Shown: positions 47,580 through 60,960 of the stretch, piece by piece
Layout of the letters: the number at the start of each line of letters is the position of its first letter
How positions within the stretch are numbered: the first letter of the stretch is position 1
NCBI GenBank assembly: GCA_036850595.1
Contig: CM072154.1
Coordinates: 18,173,330-18,237,329 of the forward strand
Length of the DNA: 64,000 nucleotides
From: Rhyacichthys aspro
Taxonomy: Eukaryota; Chordata; Actinopteri; Gobiiformes; Rhyacichthyidae
Direction: 5' to 3'
The notes under the pieces: model-generated
What the model was told of the DNA's origin: nothing
Databases searched by the model: none
Seen by the model: only the letters and a program-made list of their open reading frames with translations
Program-made: the position numbers and the translations under genes

Positions 47580-48400
47580 TACATTTCCCAATTAGAAGCA
47601 CCTTCCACTTTGAGGTTTACTTTCTTTAAGACGAGGGAGCTCTTTAACAAGTGGGCCCCTGTCTGTTGTTCTCAGGGGGAAGTTTACCCACATCTGTCTT
47701 AGGGCCTAACCCCTGGAAGAGAGGGGGTCAGTGCCAAGGCCAGAGGTCAGCACTTGTCCCATTGTGAGCTAGAACCAACATGAACCCCAATGTAAGACAG
47801 CGGTCAGTGGGAAACAGTGCCCGGTTGGTTTTCAGGGCCATGGACGTGTGAACTGACCGGGAGCTGCGCTTTGAGGCGGCTTGCGGGCGGAAGCGTTTGA
47901 AAGGGACCCTTCAGGTTGCTTAATTAAGAAAAGGACAAATAGTTGTACAGCTTTGTCGCTCTCAATGGCGTCGGCGCAAATAGAAAACAAAGATGCGGTT
48001 GGAGAATTTGCAGGTGTGCAGGGATGCGTGTGAAGCAAGTCGGGCGAACACACCCATGAAGGAAGTTTATGTGGCCCTCAAGGAGGAGGTCTGTGTGAGA
48101 ACAGATCTAGTTAAGAGCGTCACAACAGAGCTGACAAAACAGGCGGTCAGGTCGGGCCATGCTGGCTGTGGTGACCCAGCAGTATTCAAGCAAATGATTT
48201 CAAAAAACAGAGCTCCTGCTTCGCTTTCCCCTTTCTCCTGCTCGCTTTCTTTCTGTCTTATCAGCAAGCCACCGTCCATAATTGACCTGATTCCCAGATT
48301 TCTGCCGCCCTGACCACCCTTGCCGCTGCATAAAAGTTGGCAGCTTAGGTGGCAGAGGCTGCACGGCGCAGGGAAAGAGGACGTAAAAAGGAGGTATTCT
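47580..48400. promoter_or_regulatory. Candidate conserved enhancer block
   Basis: Balanced, repeat-free sequence has GGTTGCTTAATTAAGAAAAG (homeodomain TTAATTAA), CGTTTGAAAGGG, TGTGTGAGAACAG (CSL-like TGTGAGAA near 48093), ATAATTGACC and CATAAAAGTTGG. Function is inferred only. Confidence 0.3.
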
Positions 48401-51400
48401 TCTAATGTCTTAAAAAGAAAAAGGGAAATCAGCATAATGACTCCCCTGCCACACATTCACTCACACTCCTCTACGCGGGACCCCCTCCCACTCCAAAAGT
48501 CCGCATCCAAATCTTGATTAACCTCCTCGCCCACTCCCCCTTTCCCACCCACTCACATTCACACATCGGAGGCCCCCTGACAGATGGGGAGAGGGGTTTT
48601 CGGGGGGTTCCTCAGAACAAATGGCACCCTGGTTTAGTGTGGTGTTGTCAGAGTTTGAATTGATCCCCGGGACTACAGAGGCTTCTCTCTGCCAGTGTGT
48701 CACAATGGCAACAAGTGTTGGGAGCTGGGAGCAAGCTTGTACAGGCATGGGACCCATAGCTCATGAATGATAGCTTAGCAAATGGCCCTCCTTTCACTGG
48801 CTTTCATTGTAGGGCCATCTCTCGTCCTCTTTCATAGCCTACTCAAAAAACTGGCCCGGCTTTGTTTCGTTTTATTGGGTTTGATTGGTTTGCGATTCTG
48901 AAACGTGTCGGGTTTTGTGCCATTTTGTATTTGTGAACTTTGGTGTTGGGGGGAGTGCATTTTTGTACATTTTTGCTTGTTAAACTGACTGCTCTCACGG
49001 TATGGTCCACCAAATGATGTAAAGCTATCTGTCATTGGCTAAAGCCGGTGAATGTGGTTGAGTTTTATATGAATGGCACTTTCTGGGAGGTCGTGATGTT
49101 TTTCACTCGTGAGATAAACAACATGTGCACAATTTTCACTGCCCTCCATAAATTTTACCGGATACTTTTAAAGACTACTATCTGCAGTTAGCTTAAAAAA
49201 AGGAGAAAAATACCAGACATGGCTAATGGTTCATGTAGGTTTGGAAAAAGAAAGCCAAAGTTTAAAAGATCCACATCATCTACTACTTTTTAGGTTTTTG
49301 TAAGATTTTTGGGCCATGGGTCTACAGTGTATTACTTGACTTTTGGCCATTTGACGAAGCCTGAGAAGAAGTTGCAGTGGTCTTAACAGGATCACTCTCT
49401 GTTACTTTTAAAGGTGGAGTGTGCAGTTTGAGAAATCTCACTCGAGGTGCTGAGGTTAGAACATTCCTAAAAACCAAGAAGACGTTGGGTCCAAGTACTT
49501 TGTTCAATGATAACGGTTTGGCTCTTTATCCTTCTTCTAGTCATTGTAGAGTGAGAGTGATCAGGTAATGGCCAATGAGTGAGACTCAAGTAGATCTACT
49601 GTAGCAGGACTCAACCAGAAAACCTGCCAAAACACATTATCTCAAAACACTTGACATCATTTATCTTCTATCCCTTAGAGCCTATCCCAGCAGCTTTGGA
49701 CCTGAGGCGGGCTACATCCTGGACAGTGGTCGGTTAGGCACAGGGCTAAACCTCATAAATAGTTCAATTAGGTTGTTGGTACTATAATGAGAAACCATGG
49801 ACTGTTTTGAAATTGTTTTGAAGGGCTGTTTTTCTGAGTGTGCCCTGCTCTGGCCGACCTGTTACCTGATCACTCTCACCTGTTTCAGTGAAGTAGGAAC
49901 CTTAAAATAATACTGCCTTGGTTAGTCGGCCGTACAATGATCAGAATAAGACAAAAAAGTTATGACTGAATAAAGTATTTACCACTGAGTAGCAACATCT
50001 TGATTTTTAAGAATGTCTTCAAAAAAGAAACGTGTCATGCTTCTCTCAACTAGTCGTGCTCAGTTTGTCCGCTGTGGGCAGCCACAGGCATGAGAAGTCA
50101 GTGAACTTCCTTCAGGATCTGAGGATTTTTAAATATCTGTTTTTAAGGTTAAAGGATTGGCCAATGTGTTACGCAATGCACCTTTAAGATTTTCATCCTG
50201 GTTGAACACAAAAGACTTCTGTAAATGTATTCAGATCTTTGTTCTTAGGTTGTATTTGTCTAATATGACCTCGTATATCAGCATAATGAGCTTCTGTCTC
50301 TTCCTCCAGATAAAGCCCAGCTCAGAGTCCACTGTGACCCCTGGCTTGACCCTGAGGAGCAGTTTACAGGCCCACAAACAATCGTCCCATTGGAAGGTAA
50401 CAGCAGCATCTTCCCTCCAGCCTCATTCCATCAATGTCACTTGTCCTGCGTGCAGTTAATGTTTCACCACTGCTCTATTTTTAGACGACAAAACGGGGGA
50501 AGAGGAGGCTTGGTTAATCACATAGACACAACAGAGGGTGATCGATTGATTGGTAAACAAACAGGAAGGACGTTCAGCAGGAGCAGAGCCGCATCGGAGA
50601 GAGCTACAGGGCAGAAACTCCTTATCTTCCACAGGTGACATTTCAATCCATCAGAGCTCATTATGGGAAATCAGGAGGTGTTGACAGGCCGACTACCTGC
50701 CTCCTATCAAATCACAGTTTCACTAAAGGCAGATGTGTGCAGTATGAAGAATTTAAATTAGAAACCATTTTGTGTTGAGTACAAAGCACCTATCCTTCAA
50801 ATAAAAAGATGTCATGTGACATGACATGTTGCAGTGATGACATGTTCAATAGTCTAAGCTTTTAATCTCACTTCTCAAACGTGAAGTAAAGTAGGTGAAA
50901 TGATGATGATGATGAAAGAATCTGAAATATTATTTCCCAGTTTGTCAAACCAGTTTCTTTAGAAACTTCTCTTAGACTTTCTCCTTTTTGCTGTGAGACA
51001 TAGTTGATATAGTGGCTGATACTGTCCACACACAGTTCAGAGAAAGGAAAGGCCCATTGCACTGAGCTTCAGGGTGAACTTAGCAATGCAGTAAAATATG
51101 CTCCTGATCAATGAGTTTATTTATCCATATGCAAATAAAGTTTAATTTTGCATAAAGGTGGCCTAAGAGACATGTCTGTTTGAGCCACCACACCCATCAG
51201 CAGGAGCCTGGTCGGAGAAGAGATACACATCTCATACATACAGTACCTAGGTGTGAACACCTTGTAGCGGTGCATTTGTCTTTGTGTCGTTCACTCTGCA
51301 TAGCAATAGCAGTACACTGCAGAGTGTGAATCGTCAAGGTGGAGGGTGTGTATTGTTGCAGAGGCAAGGTCTGCATCTTAAGAAAACATGGAGGGAGAAC

Positions 51401-54299
51401 AGGCAACTGAAAAGACCTTTGAATGAGAATCAATTAATTTTCATTTACCTCCATTAGCACTGGGCAGGGATTTGCATCTGTGAACCTATTGCCAAACTGG
51501 CAGTGGCCCTTTTAGCTGAGGGAGAGGGCCACATTAAGCTAATGATGGGGGGCAGAGGGAAAGACAAAGAGCTGTGTGTGTGGGAGGCGAGGCCTGGCCG
51601 TCCTCTTCTCTCATTAGCACCACAGTGGCCTGCACCGCTGTCACACACAGGCCTCACAGGCAGATCATTAACCACTGCTGTCAGCAGGAAAACACTCCCA
51701 AAAGATGGACACCCAAGTTTATTTTGGTGCCTATCTGTGATTTTGCCTTGGATTTTGTGATACATTGCATTTTTGTTACTATTTTTGTAAACTATGCCAA
51801 ATATACATGCAACAAGAAATGCACAAGATCTGATAATAATGTTATGTAAATGTTATCTTCACTAGTTTTTGCACAGTTTGTATATCATTACATTTAAAGA
51901 CACATATCGACTGAAACCAGTTAATATTAGGGTTTCTGACTTACTGGATCGTCCACTGGTCGTTGCTTCATTTACATTTGAGAAGTCCAGAGTGTTGTAA
52001 AGGATTAACATGAGATCACTATCTTGAATTTAAAAACGTGTGTCCTGGAATATAGTGAACTAGGAAGTTTCCACGGTCCACCGTCTGTGGCACAAAAGCT
52101 TTTCAGGTGAAAATAATTAATTATTAAGTTGGGGAAGGGGAGACATATAAGATTTGAAAAGATTTAAGAGTTATAACTGAAAGCATCCATACATTTCTGC
52201 AGCTACAAGGCAATCATATTATTGATGTAAAATGAATGGACCCAAGATAGACTCCTGTGGTTCCGGTTCAATCTCTCTTTACAGGAAGAGTTGAAGCAAA
52301 TGTCAATATATGGAATAAACCGTGTTAAAGATTGTACATTTAAATAAATGGAAATACAAAATGTCCACAACTACACTAGAATTTTGTATAAATGTTCTTC
52401 CAGTAAGATATTATGATATATGGATTGCAGGCTTATGGTTCATTAATAGTTTTGAAAATGATGATAAATCCACTGTAGGAACTGGACCAATACTTGCAAT
52501 ATACTAGCCAATATGAAACTATCCAGACGGGTCTTTTGTAAACCTACCACGCCTAAGTATTTCCTTTACAATGTCTACAGAAGTTAAAAGTCTTTGGAGA
52601 AGTGTCAAATTAAATCAGGATTAGACCAAGAGCCTGGCCATCTTATTGCTGCACTACACTGGTCAGCAATGCCTCCACGTGTAGGGAGGGACCCAGACAG
52701 TCTGAAATGGAGCGGAAGGTATGAGCAAAGAAGAGGATGAAAAGGCCAAACAGGATAAGGGAGCAGACAGGGGCGCAGATGTGAAATTACACTAACAATA
52801 GGAGCAGTAGGGGCAGAAGTGTGCAGACAGGCCTTCTTGGTAAAAGCTGTGGCCCAGCTGTTTGGGTCACCTGTCTATTAAAAGGGAACATATTTCTTAG
52901 TGTCTTCAGAAAAAGAGACAGATTTATTAGGGCTACAAGAAGGAGGTCCTGAAGTGGTTTGATTATTAGACTGGGGCTGTAAATCACTTTTCCTCTGCTG
53001 TTGGGAGGTCTGACCATCCACATGCATCTTGAATTCAGCAGCACTGTTACTGTAGTGTTATAAGCAAACTGTCTGTTGTGAGAAAGAAAATGCAAGGGTT
53101 GTATGTTTAGGAGGAAGCCCCATCTGGGAAGTTCTGTATTATTTAGGGCCACATGGGGAGGGCTTTACATTTAGGGCCAGACAGATATTGAAGTGACCTC
53201 CAGCCCTTTCATGTTCTCAGGCAGCCCCCTTTTAAAACAAAGCAGACATGACAGAGAAGAAATCAGATGGCTTAATTGTTCCATGACAATTAGACCATCA
53301 CTCAACACAACACTGAGCAGCCCAGCAAAAGTGGCAAAAGGATGAGGCGGCAGAAGAAAGGGATAAAAGAAGAGGGCACTAAAACACCCACTGAGTGAGA
53401 GGCAGTGAGAGGGCCCTGCTATTGAGGCCCGACAGCCCAAAAGGACCAGAGAGCAGTTTACAATACTGTACAATGCTGTTCTGCACCATTAAGTGGCACG
53501 AAGGGCAGGGCCAGGACAATGGCCCTGTGTCCCTGAGGAGAGGGCCAGAAGCTCCCAAGGACTCCTCTTTTCAGCCCATATGTTTGTGGCTCCTGCACAG
53601 GATGCTGCGCTCACCGCGCCGCATGCTCAGCATCTGGACACATGCGCTCCACAGTTGCCCCTCAGTGACCACTGCAGCGACCGAGAGGGGGGCACGGGGT
53701 CTCCCCGGTAACAGTGAAGAAATACACAAGGATTTAGAGCAGCACTTGAGAGATTAAAGAAAGGAAGTACTTGTGAAATCACAATTTTGTTGGACTTAGA
53801 GTCAAAGTGAAGAGTGGTCCACCAGGAATATATTAAAGAAATCAAAGCAGAGCTTGTAAAGTAGGCTCAGTTTGTGAAACACATTAGAAAAAATCCTTTG
53901 CTTCCGTTTTACACACACAGATACATATATTCAAATATTTATGACAAACTTAGCACAATAGTTATGTTTAAATCAGGTTTCTAGAATATTCATTTACACA
54001 TGGACTTCTTATTAATCTGCGTTGGTCGTGTATCTCAAAGTAATTACTACTCTTCCATAAATATTTTTGTTGTGATCTGAACATTTTTAATTGCTCCAGA
54101 TAGCCTCCTTATTTAAAGTTCCTGTGACTCCTGTCCTGTTTGGACCACTGACAAAGAGCTGTCAGGATGATGGATTGTGAAGCTGCTGCTAGACTTTCAA
54201 ACAAGGGCCCTGCCTTAACTGCTGTCCATCCTTAAACAGACTTCACCCTCAAAAGAAAGAAATATAGAAGCCAGTGAGAGAAAAGAAGATGGGGGTGAG
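48401..54299. other. Gene-free stretch
   Basis: It contains the dispersed repeat at 49665-49750. Blocks near 48540-49060, 51430-51700 and 53180-53740 are balanced and repeat-free and could be regulatory. The remainder is AT-rich. No coding exon is recognised. Confidence 0.4.
49665..49750 (-). repeat. Degenerate copy of an abundant fish dispersed repeat (minus orientation)
   Basis: CCTATCCCAGCAGCTTTGGA and GGCGGGCTACATCCTGGACA are the reverse complement of the same family as 14345-14462. The copy is short and truncated. Confidence 0.6.
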
Positions 54300-55150
54300 A
54301 CTGAAGAAGAGGAATCTTAACAAGTGTTTACTCTCTTTCTGTTGCCAAGCTGTGGAGCAATAACCGAGCGTAGCGAAAGGCTCTGCCTGATCCTGGAAGA
54401 AAGGCCTCAGCCTCGGGGTCAGGGGTCACTAACTCTGCCATTGTGTCTGACGGGGCGAGCACACTTCAGCTTTTCTCTGACTTTCAAAGGCCTGAGATGG
54501 GGGTGGTAAAGATAGGCCTGAAAACACTGGGTCAGGACCAGGGGCTTTTCGGTGGCCGCCAAAGAAAGCTTCGGACCCCAAAGGTTAAATGAAGAGCGAA
54601 AGGGCCCTTCTGTCCAATTACTGCGGGACAAATGCTCACTCTGACCCGGCCGGGTTAAAGTTCAGCGAAGCCATTGGTAGCGGCACACTTTGGCTTATTG
54701 TGGACCAGATGAGATGAACCTCCGCTGTGTTTATTTAAGTGACACCCCGACCAATCGGAAAAGTATAAATAAAATGGGGGTTGCATGCTGCCACTTAGCA
54801 GAATTAATTTATAGACCAGGCCCGTCTTTAGCGCAGAGCAGTGGAGCAGGTAACTGTGGTTCCTCAAAGAATGTGTCTTTCTCGATGGACAACAGCAGCA
54901 TTCATTTATCCTTTGATGCAGTCATGGAAAACTGAAGTTGTCCTAAGTTATGTGCTAATGAATAAAACCCCTCTGTGACTCCCACTTCCTACAGTTTTAT
55001 CAAGCCGCCCAGTCGTTCTCCAAATCAAGTGTCCACCTTGTATTCGGGCGGCACTTGTGGTGTTAATACCTGCCGGTACAAAGGCCCAGTGGAGCGGCCT
55101 GAGCAGAGTGTGTCCCACATCCGGACATGGCTGGATTAGACTGTTCCTCA
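54300..55150. promoter_or_regulatory. Candidate conserved enhancer block (strongest right of her9)
   Basis: A long repeat-free block contains GTTAAATGAAGAG, GTCCAATTACTGCGGGAC, GGCCGGGTTAAAGTTCAGCG, GACCAATCGGAAAAGTATAA (CCAAT then TATAAATA near 54750-54770) and GCAGAATTAATTTATAG. The CCAAT/TATA pair is much closer than in a typical promoter, so an enhancer is more likely than a gene start. Confidence 0.4.
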
Positions 55151-55626
55151 ATCACTTCCTCCTAAACCCATGGGCCGCCAGGGATTAACTCTGTGAATTT
55201 AATCATCTACACTTGTTAACTGGCAAAGTGTAAGCTTATTACAAGATTCAGGTCTTTTTTATTCTCCAAACTCATTAAGCGATGTAAAAAGATGTTGTGT
55301 TTATTCCCACCTTTATGAACTTTAATGCAGAAAGATCCATTCCTACATTTTAGGGACTCAGTCTTTTATGTCACAGGTTCTGCTTGTGTTCATTGAAATG
55401 TAGACAGCACAAAAAAATAGAAATATGTTTGTAGCAAGAACAAGGCATACTTGGTTAGAAAAAACTTTTTTTAGGTTCTCACTTGAGTAAAGACTGGAAA
55501 AAAGCCAAGGATTTACTTTATTTTAGGAGTATTAAGGGGTTATTATGCATTATTTTTAGGTTGATACATACCCCTTTTGACAATGAAAACTGTCCTAACT
55601 CCTAAGAGACAATGCTGAACTTTCAC

Positions 55627-55640
55627 CCAGTAGAGGGCAC
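55627..55640 (+). promoter_or_regulatory. CTCF motif, plus orientation, perfect core
   Basis: CCAGTAGAGGGCAC matches the core at all 14 positions. It lies about 70 bp left of an old dispersed-repeat copy (55707-55853), so it may have arrived with a transposon. It points right. Confidence 0.6.
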
Positions 55641-55706
55641 AGATCCCTTTGGAGACTATCCAAGCGACAAGTTAGCCTCTATTTAAGGTGTAATGCATGT
55701 CACTCG

Positions 55707-55853
55707 TGTAATCTCTCATGATGTGTCCTCGTCCTGGGACAGGAAAGTCTCATTGGAAGTTTCTGTCCAGCTGAGGGTACTGTGTCTGGGATAGGTATGA
55801 TTCTATTGATCTCATGTCAAAGAACCATCAAAATGATTTTAACAATATATATA
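55707..55853 (+). repeat. Dispersed repeat, copy B (partner at 3656)
   Basis: It is collinear with copy A: TGTAATCTCTCAT, then CATTGGAAGTTTCTGTCCAG, then GATCTCATGTCAAAGAACC and AAAATGATTTTAACAATATA. An extra stretch TGTCCTCGTCCTGGGACAGG sits in the middle and forms a short hairpin-like inverted repeat (TGTCC / GGACA). Confidence 0.7.
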
Positions 55854-55982
55854 TGAGTCCAAAAATAAAGTGCTGTATAAAGCACAATAGTCTGTCATAT
55901 CTACAGAGCAAACTGGCTTTTATCTGTCATGTTTTTAATAGTTCTTTGTCACTAGTGTCACACTCACTTGATAAAGAAATAT

Positions 55983-56107
55983 AATCAAAGCTAAATATCA
56001 TCCATATGTTTATCACAGTTTTGTATTGAAATAGGTATAACTGGTCAAGTTAGTTTGTGCCTATGCTGCAGGTTTCTAAAAAGAGAGCTGCTCCGGAGAC
56101 AGAGCTG
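55983..56107 (+). repeat. Dispersed repeat D, copy 1
   Basis: This is about 125 bp starting AATCAAAGCTAAATATCATC, through TTGAAATAGGTATAACTGG to TATGCTGCAGGTTTCTAAAA. It aligns throughout with 58074-58198. The two copies lie 2.1 kb apart in the same orientation. Confidence 0.75.
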
Positions 56108-57980
56108 GTCACAAAGTCTTTAATCTTGATCAGCGAATGCAACAGAGACTGAACCACAGGTGCAGCAGGAAAACAAAATGTCTTGCTACAAAAAAACTCA
56201 GTAAACCAATGCCGCATGGTGTCACATCCAGGATACATTAACACAATCTCTGAGATAATCCAGAAATGAGCCTGAGAACAATCCATCAAAGCAGTGAGGT
56301 TCGGCCGTCCGGAACACACTGAGGCCTATGAAAGCCCTAAATCTCTTCCTCTGAGAATCCATTTAGCATGGCTCTGTCCCAGTCCAGTGGGGGGACCATG
56401 ACTGGATCCCAGGCGTGGCACCTCACTCCACTCTTTCCATGTGTTTTCACTGTGGGTAAACCTGAGCGCAGGGGATTTTCTTCTCTCTGGGACTCCGCTC
56501 GGCAGGCCTCCTCCGTCCTGCCATAAGCCTGTTGGACACACATCGGGGCGCTGAAGGGGAGTCACTGCTAGTCCCAGGGTCTTACAGGCCCTTAGAGGGG
56601 ACGGGATGACCTGTAATAAGGGATCAGGAGCCTGGGACGCTGCTGAGGCCTGCAGGAGACCCAAACCTAAGGTCACACTCCCAGCTGGCCCTCAACCTCC
56701 TTCAAGGACTCAGAGACAGGGTTTGTCCGGATGAAGCTCTGAGTGCTGGCGTGAAGTGTACATTTATGGTGCTCTTGAAATCTTCATCAACCGGAGCTAA
56801 ACTGGTCTTAATCAGAATCCAGTGATGACTATAATTGAGTGATTTCCATTATTCTACAAAGACACACATCACTAAAAGGTTATTTTAAGGATCAATTATG
56901 GATGACGTGATTTGTCGTGAAAGTTTTACTTTAGTTTTTAAACTTTGTTTAATGTTAAAATTGTTGTCCCACTTACTCCTCTAACTTTTTTTCAGCTTCC
57001 AATTTTACAAATCACTTTCCCAAACACATGAGCCCATCAATAAATACTGTAGTCTCAAGATCGCGCCCCTCTCCTCCTCCACCCCACGGATTAGCCCCCT
57101 GCCCCCACTTGTCCAACTACTACCAACCCCTCTCGCCCTATTATCATATTTGATCCACAACTACTGCCCCCCTCACTTCTTTTTTTTATTTTTACCCTCC
57201 CACATGCACCACCAGCAAGGCATGCCCCCTTTCTCTCGGGCCGCACTCACAGAGAAGAGGAGGAGGATGAAGAGGCAGAGGCTTTCAGGGCGAACAATCT
57301 GCCAGGGAGACGAAGAAAGAGCGGGCACTCAATTAAGGGCTGCCCATTGAGCCTGCAGAGTGAGCCTGAATGTGGGCCCCTCCAAAGGAATGAGGTCCCA
57401 TGAATAGATTGCGGCCCTTCATGAAATATTAAAGAGCGGACGGATTTCCCACAATATTTGTACACCTCCCTTTGTGAGGATTTCTCCCTCCATTGAGCCC
57501 GAAACTGTTAACACATCCGCTCTGAGGCACGGCTGCAGACTGCGCTCAAGAGCCCCTCGGTCCAAGCATCAAACACGTCCCACCCTCACCTCTGCTCTCG
57601 CTCCCTGTCCTTCCTTTATCTTTCTCTCATGATCTCTCCGTCCCTCTGTCCTGCTGCACATGAGCTATTCATGGAGCGGATTACAGCACTTTTAATGGCC
57701 ACCTGTCCTCGCTCCTGCGCCGTTGTGTCATGCCAAGCCAAGCAGCAAGCATCTTCCTGGTATTAAGAGGGTCATAGCACTAACTAGTGACCCCTGTCTC
57801 CACAAACACAAGGCGGACGCTCCAATGCACTCCCGTTAGCAAAGAAAGCTTCCAAGCTGAATCCATACTGCTAGTCTATAACATCTTTAAAGTTGAATAT
57901 GTCTGAATGTGTCCCTTGGTGGCTCACCTGTTACATATTGTGTCAATAAATGGCACACATATCATGCCCAGTAACATTTT
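56108..57980. other. Gene-free stretch
   Basis: A purine/pyrimidine-rich segment lies at 57060-57330 (CTCTCCTCCTCCACC; GAGAAGAGGAGGAGGATGAA), followed to about 57500 by balanced sequence with AACTGTTAACACATCC. It may be regulatory. No coding exon was found. Confidence 0.4.
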
Positions 57981-58073
57981 TTGCCCAGTTCCTGTCTCAT
58001 TGTTGAAGGCAAACACCCCTAAACTCCACTCATATTCATTTTCCACCACCGAGGCTTCCATTGTACTAAATTC

Positions 58074-58198
58074 AATCAAAGCTACATATCATTCATGTGT
58101 TTATCACTGTATTTATATTGAAATAGGTATAACTGGCTATGGTAGTTTGTGTCTATGCTGCAGGTTTCTAAAAAGACAGCTGCTCAAGAGACAGAGCA
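58074..58198 (+). repeat. Dispersed repeat D, copy 2, flanked by a 45-bp direct repeat
   Basis: It aligns with 55983-56107. It is bracketed by direct repeat E: 58013-58057 and 58200-58244 share ACACCCCTAAACTCCACTCA and the following 25 bases with a few changes, 187 bp apart. E plus D therefore looks like a partial tandem duplication of one 187-bp unit. Confidence 0.75.
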
Positions 58199-58244
58199 GA
58201 CACCCCTAAACTCCACTCATATTCATTTTCCATCATTGAGGCTT

Positions 58245-60350
58245 GCAGTTTACTTCCATGACGTGAAATTGCACAAAACTATAGTACAATCCATAGACAA
58301 TACAATGAGAATGGACACACACAATGTTAGGTGTAGCTATGAACTTTAAAAAGTTTTTTGTTAAACAGAAATAAGGATCTGGGAAGACCCTAAATAGAGC
58401 CATTGTACAGTAATATGGCTTCAGTATGATGCTTTTTTTTTCTTTGAAGTATCTTTAAGGTATGTCCCCCACCAGGAACTTTCACACAACTTCTGTGTCT
58501 CAAAAACTTGACTAACAGAGCCATAATGTACTGGCCAGGCCTCCAAATAAAAGTACATAAGCTCCCTTCCCTGCATTATTTTAAAACAACAGTATGTAAT
58601 GTTTTACTTGAAAATACAAAGCCCAAAAATCATTCAAATAATAGCCTCCAACTTATTTTGATGGTTTCCCAACATGAAACTGAGAGAATATCCTTTCTTT
58701 TGAAGACTGTGCACTTGGTTCGACAGATGCTAAGGTAACATTGACATTTATTTTTATTCTTTGAAGTAGCAGCTCAAAGTGATTCTGAAGCAGCACTTGT
58801 CTCCTTTACTTTTTTAGGCCGTATACATTCTTTGACATAGTGATACTTTAATGTCTAGACAACTTCGGTTTACTTTTTACAGTGAGCTCCTGATTTCTGA
58901 CCCAGTCCTCAAGTGCTTCCTCTGGCCACTCATCCTGTCGCCTTTCCCTTTTGTGTCTCCTTTCTCCTTCTCTCTCCTTCTGTCCATCCCTCTCTCTCTC
59001 ATTCACACACAAACAGAGGCTGGGATGAGGTTGAGTGGACTTGTATAGAGAGCCAGGGCTGTGTGGTTAAGTAGGTGGTTAAAAACTGCAATTAGCATCA
59101 GAATGGCCTCATATTCGCCTCGTGAGTCAACAGTAGTTCATGGCAAATTGAGGAGACCAGGGTGAGCCAAAACTCTGGTGATGGCTGACTTACTACACAG
59201 CTGTATTGGCTTTATGATGTGTAAATGTTAGCAAATATGACACTTTATGTGAAGGTATTGTCTTTATCAATTGAGTTATTTTCATACACCACTTTAAAAT
59301 CACACATATTACTTTTACAAATTATGAAGAGCCACAATTTGCAACTAGTGCAGTTTTAAACCAAAGGGACTTGCAACTGTTTAATGTATTTCTTAGCTTC
59401 TTTTATGTGGCCCTTCAATATATTAAGATGGTGATATTTTTGGCACTAGATTGTAATTAGATTTAGGTTTTAGGTGGATTAGATTTTTGCTACAAAGATA
59501 AATAAAACCTGTTCAAATTCAATTAAAATCTGTTTAAATCCATCTCAAACCTGTTCAGATCCAACTAGAAATAGTTTCCATTAAAGGAGGCAAAGAAAAC
59601 TTGAATAAAATAAAAAAAATGTCACCATCTTTGGCCCCTGAAAGTTGCCCCTCACCATTCTGAGTTTGACACCACCGGTCTAATCTAAACAACTTGCATT
59701 GATGCCACACGTTACAATGATAACACAAATTTAGAAAATGATATATTGTTCCTCTTTGGCTTCACAGGGCAGTATGTCCCACCAACTTAATCATGTGTCA
59801 AGTACCAGCTCCAAAAGACTAAACAATATTGACAAGGCCACCACTAAAGCGACAGAATTGATGTAAATATCTTTGTCTTATAATCCACTCTGCGTCCCCT
59901 CCTGGAGTTTGTGAGACTGGAGCTTTAGCCGGACCATGTGGCAGCCCAGGACCGGGCCGTCCACTCCAGCAGAGCCCCAGCTGTGGAGCACATTGCAGAG
60001 CAGGCCCCGTGGTCTGTGCTCCATATGCTGGGGTCCTGGGTCCAGGCTGTGAGCGCGGCTCCAGCACATGGAGGGCAGCCGGGGGGCACGCGGCGGTGGG
60101 GGGGCTCTGTATGTGTTAGTGGAGAGGTGGGAGGGGGAGGACAGTGGTTCTAGCAGTATTGTAACGGCAGGACAAGGGCTGAGCAGGACGCAGCGGGAGA
60201 GAGGGGGGCCTTTTCTAAAGAGCGATCATCCGGGGCTGCTTTTCTCACAGACGGCTCGCTTTAACTGCTCCGTAACTCCTCCTCAGCCCTGCTCCTTGTG
60301 CTGGAGTCCCCCTCCGAACCATGTCAGATTGATACACTAGTTCATACGTG
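58245..60350. other. Gene-free stretch
   Basis: AT-rich sequence to about 59900, then a G-rich segment 60060-60150 (GCCGGGGGGCACGCGGCGGT, GGTGGGAGGGGGAGGAC) that could form G-quadruplexes on the plus strand. No gene is recognised. Confidence 0.4.
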
Positions 60351-60960
60351 ATCTTCTTGACTTTTTTATGAAACTGCATGCTCTTCGTGGCCTCCCCCTT
60401 CCTCACACCCGTCCATTCAACCTTTCTCTACACTGGATTAAATCGAGCCGCTGCGTTTTGTTTCCCAATCATCTTGTCCACATCAAAGTCACTCATGAGT
60501 GGATGGTAAAAAATAGGAAGGGGCCACGGACGAGACAAATCTCTTTGCCTTTTCGCTACACAATGCTTCTCATTTGAATTCGGCCTATATATTGGTGATC
60601 AGCCTTTTGAATAGTGCCCCTGATGAAGTGTTGTTTTTGACTTGAATTCCAAAGGCCCCGGGATACATTTTCCTCTTTTTGTCTTTGACTTCAAAGTTAT
60701 CTGCAAAAGGATGTGTCAGAGTAAAGAAACCCAGTCCAAATGGATGTTGTTTACCAAGTCAATCAGCATCAAAACTATGCGGTCACCATGGGGTTGAACA
60801 TAAAGCATTTTTCAAGCATGAAGCTGTTTTCAGGCCCAGATCCTTGTAATGGGCCAAACATTTCTCTAACTTTTGTTTCAGCTGATAAAAGGCCTCTCTG
60901 TTCAGATGACTCTTTAGGATATGAGCCACACCCCACAGAGCATTTACATATAGGGTCATC
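60351..60960. promoter_or_regulatory. Candidate conserved enhancer block
   Basis: Repeat-free sequence has GGATTAAATCGAGCCGC, TTGAATTCGGCCTATATATT and GCAGCTGATAAAAGGCC-like words (AGCTGATAAAAGG, 60880-60892). Composition is balanced and no open frame shows a domain. Function is inferred. Confidence 0.3.
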
